This document shows, piece by piece, positions 58,858 to 64,000 of a stretch of 64,000 nucleotides of DNA. This DNA is from Halomonas alkaliantarctica (GTDB taxonomy: Bacteria; Pseudomonadota; Gammaproteobacteria; Pseudomonadales; Halomonadaceae). Position 1 is the first letter of the stretch; each line of letters begins with the position of its first letter. Where the stretch lies: contig NZ_CP122961.1 of the NCBI RefSeq assembly GCF_029854215.1, positions 3,968,001 through 4,032,000 of the forward strand. Direction: 5' to 3'. Position numbers and translations under genes: made by a program. The notes under the pieces are model-generated. The model saw only the letters and a program-made list of their open reading frames with translations. It was not told the origin of the DNA and searched no databases.

Positions 58858-60969
58858 ATGAAATTTAAGTCCGTCCGCACCCTCATTGCCACGCTGGTCG
58901 GTGGTTGCATACTTCTGGTCGTCGCTGTGCTTGTCATCTATTCGGTGATTGCCAACGCACGCTCCCAGGCGCTGGTTGAAAGTCAGACGAAGGAGTTGCT
59001 CGAAAGCAATATCGAAGCACGCCTGACGGCGATCGCCTCCGCCCAGACCGAAGAAATCAAAGGAGAGCTCGAACACGCTCTTACCCTTGCCACTAGCTTG
59101 GCTAACACCAATGCCATGATAGGTCAGGAGGACGAAAACGGGCGGCCTTTAATGACCATGAGTCGACGCGAGCTTTCGCTGCTTGTGCGTCAAACCGTTG
59201 TGGATAATACCGAACTACTTGATGCTTTTATTGGCTGGGAGCCAAACGCCTTTGGTGATGATGCACGTTATACAGGGCGTGAAGATCAAGGTTATGGCCC
59301 CGACGGCCGCTTTATGCCCTGGTGGTATCGCACCGAAAGCGGCGATATTGAAGTTTTGGCGCTGGGCAGCGACATGGAAAACCAAGAGCGCGATGCCGAT
59401 GGAATCCGGCGCGGGGAGTACTATCTATGCGCCAAAGAAACGAAGCGTAGCTGTGTTGTCGACCCCCACCTATACGATTATAACGGCGAGACATTACTGG
59501 TTACTTCGTTTAATGCGCCCATCCTGGTAGACAATGAGTTTCGCGGCAGCGCCGGCGTCGACCTGTCTGTTGAATTTATTCAGAGTCTGCTGGAAGAGGC
59601 CAATGCATCGCTCTATGACGGCGCTGGAGAAATCGCGCTGATCGCTTCTCAAGGTGCTCTGGCGGCCTATACCAGCTCGCCTGACCTGCTAGGCAAACAT
59701 GTTGAAAACGTGCTCGATGCTGACCTCCAGGCTGGCATCGCTCAGGCGCAGCAAGGTGAGAAAGTGCGCAGGCTCGACACAGAGCAGGGCATGACCGAAC
59801 TTTACTGGCCCTTTTCCATTGATGAGAGTGGTAACCCCTGGGTATTGATGATCCGGCTACCTGAAAGCGCCGTGCTTGCAGGTCTAAATAACTTACAAGA
59901 GCAAATGCAAAGCCAACGCGAGACTTCGACACTCGGCATGATTGGCATGGGTCTGGTGATCGCCTTTCTGGGTCTGATTGCCAGTTGGCTACTCGGAAGC
60001 AGCATCTCTCGTCCGCTGAAACAACTGGCCGATCGCATGCGCGAGATCGCCTCTGGAGATGGCGACTTAACCCAGCGGCTACCGGTGCGTGGGCGTGACG
60101 AAGGAGCAGAGCTGGCGATTCAGTTCAATGCCTTTGCGGTCAAGATCCACGATGTACTGGTTGACGTACGCACCAGCAGTGAATCCGTTCACCATGCGGC
60201 CAATGAGATCGCCATGGGCGGCCAGGATCTATCCCGCCGCACCGATAATGCCGCGGCAAGCCTGCAGCAGACCTCTGCCTCGATTGAGGAAATCACCAGC
60301 ACGGTTCAGCACACGGCGGCCTCGGCCAAAGAAGCCAACAAGCTCTCTCAAACTGCTTCTGAAGTAGCCAGAGAAGGCGGGCAAGTCGTGGCGAACGTGG
60401 TCACTACCATGGAAGACATTACCCATGCGTCGGACAAGATCGGTGAAATCGTCACCCTAATGAACAGCATTTCGTTCCAGACCAACCTGCTGGCGCTCAA
60501 CGCTTCAGTGGAAGCGGCCCGGGCGGGTGAGCATGGTCGCGGCTTTGCCGTAGTGGCCGACGAGGTGCGCAAGCTGGCGGGTCGCAGCAGCGAAGCGGCC
60601 AACGATATCCAGAAACTAATTGAGGATTCCCAAAGCAAGGTCAATAACGGCACCACGTTGGTGCGTAATGCTGGGGCTACCATGAAGGAGATCGTGGCGC
60701 ATATTACCCGCGTGACCGATGTTCTGGAGGAGATCAACGCCGCCACCAGCGAGCAAAGCGAAGGCATCAAGCAAGTCAATATCGCTGTCGCCGAGCTGGA
60801 TCGCATGACCCAGGAGAACGCGGCCATGGTGGAAGAGTCCACTACCGCTGCCGAGCAGTTGAAAGAGCAAGCCGACCATTTAGCGGTCACCATCGGCAGC
60901 TTTAAACTGTCTCAACACCCACCGGCCCCGCTCACGTTAAAGTCCGCCCAAGCGTTGCCATCGTTTTGA
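58858..60969 (+). CDS. Methyl-accepting chemotaxis protein (Cache sensor), second of tandem pair
   Basis: 703 residues. Helix 1 ~10-31, a large periplasmic sensor ~32-360 of Cache type, longer than and unrelated in detail to the first receptor's (region [20 protein letters not shown]; two Cys in [13 protein letters not shown] likely form a disulfide), helix 2 ~362-385, HAMP ~386-440 ([17 protein letters not shown]) and a signalling domain almost identical to that of the first receptor. No CheR-binding pentapeptide. Co-transcribed with the first receptor; a different ligand is expected because the sensors differ. Confidence 0.94.
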   Translation: MKFKSVRTLIATLVGGCILLVVAVLVIYSVIANARSQALVESQTKELLESNIEARLTAIASAQTEEIKGELEHALTLATSLANTNAMIGQEDENGRPLMTMSRRELSLLVRQTVVDNTELLDAFIGWEPNAFGDDARYTGREDQGYGPDGRFMPWWYRTESGDIEVLALGSDMENQERDADGIRRGEYYLCAKETKRSCVVDPHLYDYNGETLLVTSFNAPILVDNEFRGSAGVDLSVEFIQSLLEEANASLYDGAGEIALIASQGALAAYTSSPDLLGKHVENVLDADLQAGIAQAQQGEKVRRLDTEQGMTELYWPFSIDESGNPWVLMIRLPESAVLAGLNNLQEQMQSQRETSTLGMIGMGLVIAFLGLIASWLLGSSISRPLKQLADRMREIASGDGDLTQRLPVRGRDEGAELAIQFNAFAVKIHDVLVDVRTSSESVHHAANEIAMGGQDLSRRTDNAAASLQQTSASIEEITSTVQHTAASAKEANKLSQTASEVAREGGQVVANVVTTMEDITHASDKIGEIVTLMNSISFQTNLLALNASVEAARAGEHGRGFAVVADEVRKLAGRSSEAANDIQKLIEDSQSKVNNGTTLVRNAGATMKEIVAHITRVTDVLEEINAATSEQSEGIKQVNIAVAELDRMTQENAAMVEESTTAAEQLKEQADHLAVTIGSFKLSQHPPAPLTLKSAQALPSF
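60178..60884 (+). repeat. Duplicated chemoreceptor signalling segment, copy 2
   Basis: Partner of 58031-58737. The two copies could recombine, deleting or swapping sensor domains. Confidence 0.85.
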
Positions 60970-60973
60970 GGAA

Positions 60974-61900
60974 TTAAGGAATCGGCGGCAGCGCAATGTC
61001 GTCGCTGCGCTTGGCCCCGGCCGTCATCTCACGGCACAGGCGCAGGAACTCGCGCACGCCGGTGGTGAGGTATTTGTGCCGGTGCCAAATAAACGTGAAT
61101 TGACGCTTTAGATCCAACTCCGGCGTGGGCAGCGGTACCAAGCTGCCGCGCCGGAAGGCATCGCGCAGGGCTAAGCGTGAAACACAGCCAATTCCCAGCC
61201 CCGACTCCACGGCGCGCTTAATACCTTCCGTATGCTCCAGCTCCAGCAAAGTGTTAAACCGGCTGCGGCGGTGGCGGGCAGCGTGCTCCAGGGTCATACG
61301 GGTGCCAGAGCCCTCTTCGCGCATAATCCAGTCCTCTCGCAGCAGCTGCTCAAGCTCAAGATGCTCGCGACCTGCCAGTGGGTGGCGCGGCGAGCAAAAA
61401 ACGCACAGCTCATCTTCCACCCAGGGCTGGCTGATGATCATCTCATCGTCGCACTGCCCCTCGATCAAGCCCAAATCCAACGAGTGCTGGCGCACGCCTT
61501 CGATAATATGGCGCGTATTGCGCACCGCCAGGCGCACACGGCTACCGGGGTGACGCTGCATAAAGTCGCTGATGAGCAACGTGGCAAGGTAGTTACCAAT
61601 GGTCAGCGTAGCCCCTACCTCCAGCGACCCAACCCCTTTCTGGCCACGCAGCAGCTCTTCAATCTCTTCACCACGATCAAGCAGCGCCACTGCTTTGGGC
61701 AACAGTTGAAACCCCAGCGCGTTGAGCTTTAAGCGCTTGCCAATGCGGTCCAGCAGCTGACAATCGAACTGCCGCTCAAGCTCCGCAAGCGCTGTACTGG
61801 TCGCCGACTGAGACATGGCCAACGCCCGCGCCGCGTGTGAGACGCTCTCATGCTGAGCAACCGCTACAAAGACTTCCAACTGCCGCAGGGTGTAGTGCAT
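60974..61900 (-). CDS. finR: LysR-family regulator FinR, divergent from fpr
   Basis: 308 residues. N-terminal HTH (~1-60; LRQLEVFVAVAQHESVSHAA) and a substrate-binding-like effector domain (~90-295) with GSLEVGATLTIGNYLA and GLGIGCVSRLALRDAF. In pseudomonads FinR is encoded divergently from fpr and activates it under superoxide stress; the same arrangement here supports the assignment. Stop only five bases from the stop of the second chemoreceptor (convergent). Confidence 0.82.
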   Translation of the reverse strand: MHYTLRQLEVFVAVAQHESVSHAARALAMSQSATSTALAELERQFDCQLLDRIGKRLKLNALGFQLLPKAVALLDRGEEIEELLRGQKGVGSLEVGATLTIGNYLATLLISDFMQRHPGSRVRLAVRNTRHIIEGVRQHSLDLGLIEGQCDDEMIISQPWVEDELCVFCSPRHPLAGREHLELEQLLREDWIMREEGSGTRMTLEHAARHRRSRFNTLLELEHTEGIKRAVESGLGIGCVSRLALRDAFRRGSLVPLPTPELDLKRQFTFIWHRHKYLTTGVREFLRLCREMTAGAKRSDDIALPPIP

Positions 61901-61937
61901 AGAGTCTGGCCTTTATTTGATCTATATCTATTTCTAA

Positions 61938-61950
61938 GATAACGGTTATC
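61938..61950. promoter_or_regulatory. Palindrome in the finR-fpr intergenic region, probable FinR operator
   Basis: GATAAC-G-GTTATC, a perfect 6-bp dyad (and T-N11-A type LysR box with flanking bases) 38 bp upstream of the finR start and 131 bp upstream of fpr. Confidence 0.55.
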
Positions 61951-62080
61951 AATATAATTCGCTTAACAGATATACCACCCTTTGCTTAGACTTGCTGGCA
62001 ACATATTTAATCATTTTTATTCTTTTTAAGAATATGACCGATGCAGGCTAGTGCTAGCATCGACTAATGGAGAAAACGAC

Positions 62081-62857
62081 ATGAGTAAGTTTGCTCTGGA
62101 AGAAGTGCTTAGCGTTCATCACTGGAACGATACTCTGTTCAGCTTCCGCACCACCCGCGAGCGCAGTCTGCGTTTCAAAACCGGTCAGTTTGTGATGATT
62201 GGTTTGGAAGTGAACGGCAAGCCGCTGATGCGCGCTTACTCTATTGCCAGCCCCAACTACGAAGACCACCTTGAGTTCTTCAGCATTAAAGTGCCCGACG
62301 GCCCGCTCACTTCACGCCTTCAGCACTTGAAAGTAGGCGATCAGATTATGGTCAGCCGCAAGCCCACCGGCACGCTGGTATGCGATGACCTGCTGCCGGG
62401 CCGTAATCTCTACATGCTCTCCACCGGTACCGGCTTGGCGCCGTTTATGAGTTTGATTCAGGATCCTGAAGTATACGAGCGCTTCGAGAAGGTAGTGCTG
62501 GTTCACGGTGTACGGGAAGTCTCTGAATTGGCCTACGCCGATTTCATCACCAAAGAGCTGCCAGCCCATGAATACCTGGGTGAAGACATCGCTGAAAAGC
62601 TGGTCTACTACCCCACCGTTACTCGGGAAGAATTCCACACCATGGGACGCCTGACCGACCATATCCGTTCGGGCAAGCTGTTTGAAGACACCGGCCTACC
62701 GCCCATCGACCCGCGCCAGGATCGCGCGATGATCTGCGGTAGCCCCGCCATGCTGGACGATACGAGCGCACTGTTAGACGAGCTGGGCTTGAATATTTCG
62801 CCACGCATGGGCGAGCCGGGCGACTACGTCATCGAGCGTGCGTTTGTCGAGAAATAA
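62081..62857 (+). CDS. fpr: Ferredoxin-NADP+ reductase Fpr
   Basis: Flavoenzyme moving electrons between NADPH and ferredoxin/flavodoxin, with a role in oxidative-stress repair. 258 residues from the ATG at 62081 (GGAG eight bases upstream). FAD-binding barrel ~1-100 with RAYSIASPNYEDHLEFFSIK (~50-69) and the NADP domain with STGTGLAPFMSLIQD (~117-131) and the C-terminal EPGDYVIERAFVEK. It is of the bacterial subclass II type, as in Pseudomonas and Azotobacter. Confidence 0.95.
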   Translation: MSKFALEEVLSVHHWNDTLFSFRTTRERSLRFKTGQFVMIGLEVNGKPLMRAYSIASPNYEDHLEFFSIKVPDGPLTSRLQHLKVGDQIMVSRKPTGTLVCDDLLPGRNLYMLSTGTGLAPFMSLIQDPEVYERFEKVVLVHGVREVSELAYADFITKELPAHEYLGEDIAEKLVYYPTVTREEFHTMGRLTDHIRSGKLFEDTGLPPIDPRQDRAMICGSPAMLDDTSALLDELGLNISPRMGEPGDYVIERAFVEK

Positions 62858-62882
62858 GCTCTCGACTAACCAGTAGCTAATC

Positions 62883-62932
62883 AAAACCCCCGCTAATCGG
62901 TTTGAGGATATAAACCGTCTAGCGGGGGTTTT
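62883..62932. terminator. Bidirectional terminator between fpr and glnK
   Basis: A 12-bp outer stem AAAACCCCCGCT / AGCGGGGGTTTT (62883-62894, 62921-62932) with an inner CGGTTT / AAACCG stem. A-rich and T-rich flanks make it work in both directions for the convergent genes. Confidence 0.88.
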
Positions 62933-62946
62933 GCATTCTGGCGCGT

Positions 62947-63357
<411 letters not shown>

Positions 63358-63390
63358 CTAACCACCAGCATACACCGCTATCGTCAGAGA

Positions 63391-63418
63391 ATAAAAAAGC
63401 CTCCCACGAAGGGGAGGC
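63391..63418 (-). terminator. Terminator between amtB and glnK
   Basis: A 7-bp stem GCCTCCC / GGGAGGC (63399-63405, 63412-63418) with a six-base loop and a T-run on the minus strand (A-run at 63393-63398). It ends amtB transcription before glnK, at least in part. Confidence 0.82.
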
Positions 63419-63455
63419 CATAAGGAGCACGCCAGCTCACTAGGTCGGCATTAAA

Positions 63456-64000
63456 TTATTTCTTAATACCAAATTCTGGGTAGGCTTCGAGACCGCACTC
63501 TGCGATATCAACGCCTTCATACTCTTCTTCTTCGCTAACCCGGATACCCATGATGGCTTTCAGGATGAGCCATACCACCAGGCTTGCCAGGAAGACCCAA
63601 CCGAAGATACCTGCAATACCGATGATTTGAGCACCGAATGATGCGCCGTCATTGGTCAAAGGCACCGCCAGTACGCCCCAGATACCGACAACACCGTGTA
63701 CAGAGATCGCACCGACCGGATCATCTAGCTTCAGCTTATCGAGGGTAACGATGGCAGCCACCACGATGATGCCACCTACTGCACCGATAATAGTGGCACC
63801 CAGTGCCGTCGGGGAGAGCGGATCAGCGGTAATGGCGACCAAACCCGCCAATGCACCGTTCAACGCCATGGTAAGGTCAGCTTTGCGGAACCACAGTTTG
63901 GCCAGAATCAGCGCGGCAATGACACCACCCGCCGCTGCAGCGTTAGTATTAACAAACACTTGTGCCACATTGTTAGCAGAATCGACAGCCGCCAGCTTGA
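63456..64000 (-). CDS. amtB: Ammonium transporter AmtB (partial, C-terminal part)
   Basis: The frame is open to the right edge; only the last ~181 codons are present. They hold transmembrane helices 8-11 and the cytoplasmic tail: NAAAAGGVIAALILAKLW, the conserved pore His region VGAISVHGVVGIWGVLAVPL with His318-equivalent, and ending GLEAYPEFGIKK. The tail EEEEYEGVDIAECGLEAYPEFG is the part that contacts GlnK in E. coli. Promoter lies outside the window. Confidence 0.93.
   Translation of the reverse strand, partial: KLAAVDSANNVAQVFVNTNAAAAGGVIAALILAKLWFRKADLTMALNGALAGLVAITADPLSPTALGATIIGAVGGIIVVAAIVTLDKLKLDDPVGAISVHGVVGIWGVLAVPLTNDGASFGAQIIGIAGIFGWVFLASLVVWLILKAIMGIRVSEEEEYEGVDIAECGLEAYPEFGIKK

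Overview
The window looks like a chromosome segment of a halophilic gammaproteobacterium of the Halomonas type. This is inferred from the gene mix (urea, general amino-acid and tripartite tricarboxylate transporters, a BCCT osmolyte transporter, a very large MscS-family channel, finR-fpr, xseB-ispA-dxs) and the moderately high-GC host genes; no rRNA or other decisive taxonomic marker is present.

Layout. 1-4834 (minus): urea ABC transporter urtA-B-C-D, cut by the left edge, behind a sigma54-type promoter and a cluster of NtrC-like boxes. 5249-10947 (minus): a CitA/DcuS-type sensor kinase and its response regulator, then a tctC-tctB-tctA tricarboxylate transporter. 11056-13629 (plus): DUF481 outer-membrane protein and BCCT transporter. 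13663-15934: an isolated short flagellin with a sigma28 promoter built into the end of folK, and divergent folK and folM. 15989-22705: MscS-family channel, YqaA-like protein, IclR regulator, enoyl-CoA hydratase-like protein, trhO and a pirin. 23057-30097: an AT-rich accessory block with a GntR regulator, an RraA-like aldolase, a second TctCBA transporter, a D-2-hydroxyacid dehydrogenase and a fumarylacetoacetase-family enzyme. 30254-33346: host-like ydiJ (D-2-hydroxyglutarate dehydrogenase type). 33566-35901: an FMN-dependent 2-hydroxyacid dehydrogenase and a decayed IS30-family element. 36254-37498: serA. 37748-42349: xseB-ispA-dxs, djlA and a glutathione transferase. 42440-47062: cheZ, trhA, ribA, then hemE-speE, whose stop and start codons overlap. 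47307-52665: aapJQMP behind a second sigma54-type promoter, a RidA-family protein and a histidine phosphatase. 52839-56836: phnD-C-E-E phosphonate-type transporter and a host-attachment-family protein. 56963-60969: two tandem chemoreceptors with nearly duplicated signalling domains. 60974-62857: finR and fpr. 62947-64000: glnK and amtB, the latter cut by the right edge.

Three themes link the genes. Nitrogen acquisition: urt, aap, amtB and glnK, with NtrC/sigma54-type control readable at urtA and aapJ. Motility: dispersed single genes (flagellin, cheZ, chemoreceptors), each behind a readable sigma28 promoter. Carboxylate and hydroxyacid use: two TTT transporters plus enzymes of 2-hydroxy/2-oxo acid metabolism. 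The most interesting candidates are the AT-rich hydroxyacid block (possibly an undescribed catabolic route) and an inverted repeat at the first chemoreceptor that could hide its ribosome binding site only on read-through transcripts. No tRNA, rRNA, CRISPR array, phage or defence system was recognised.
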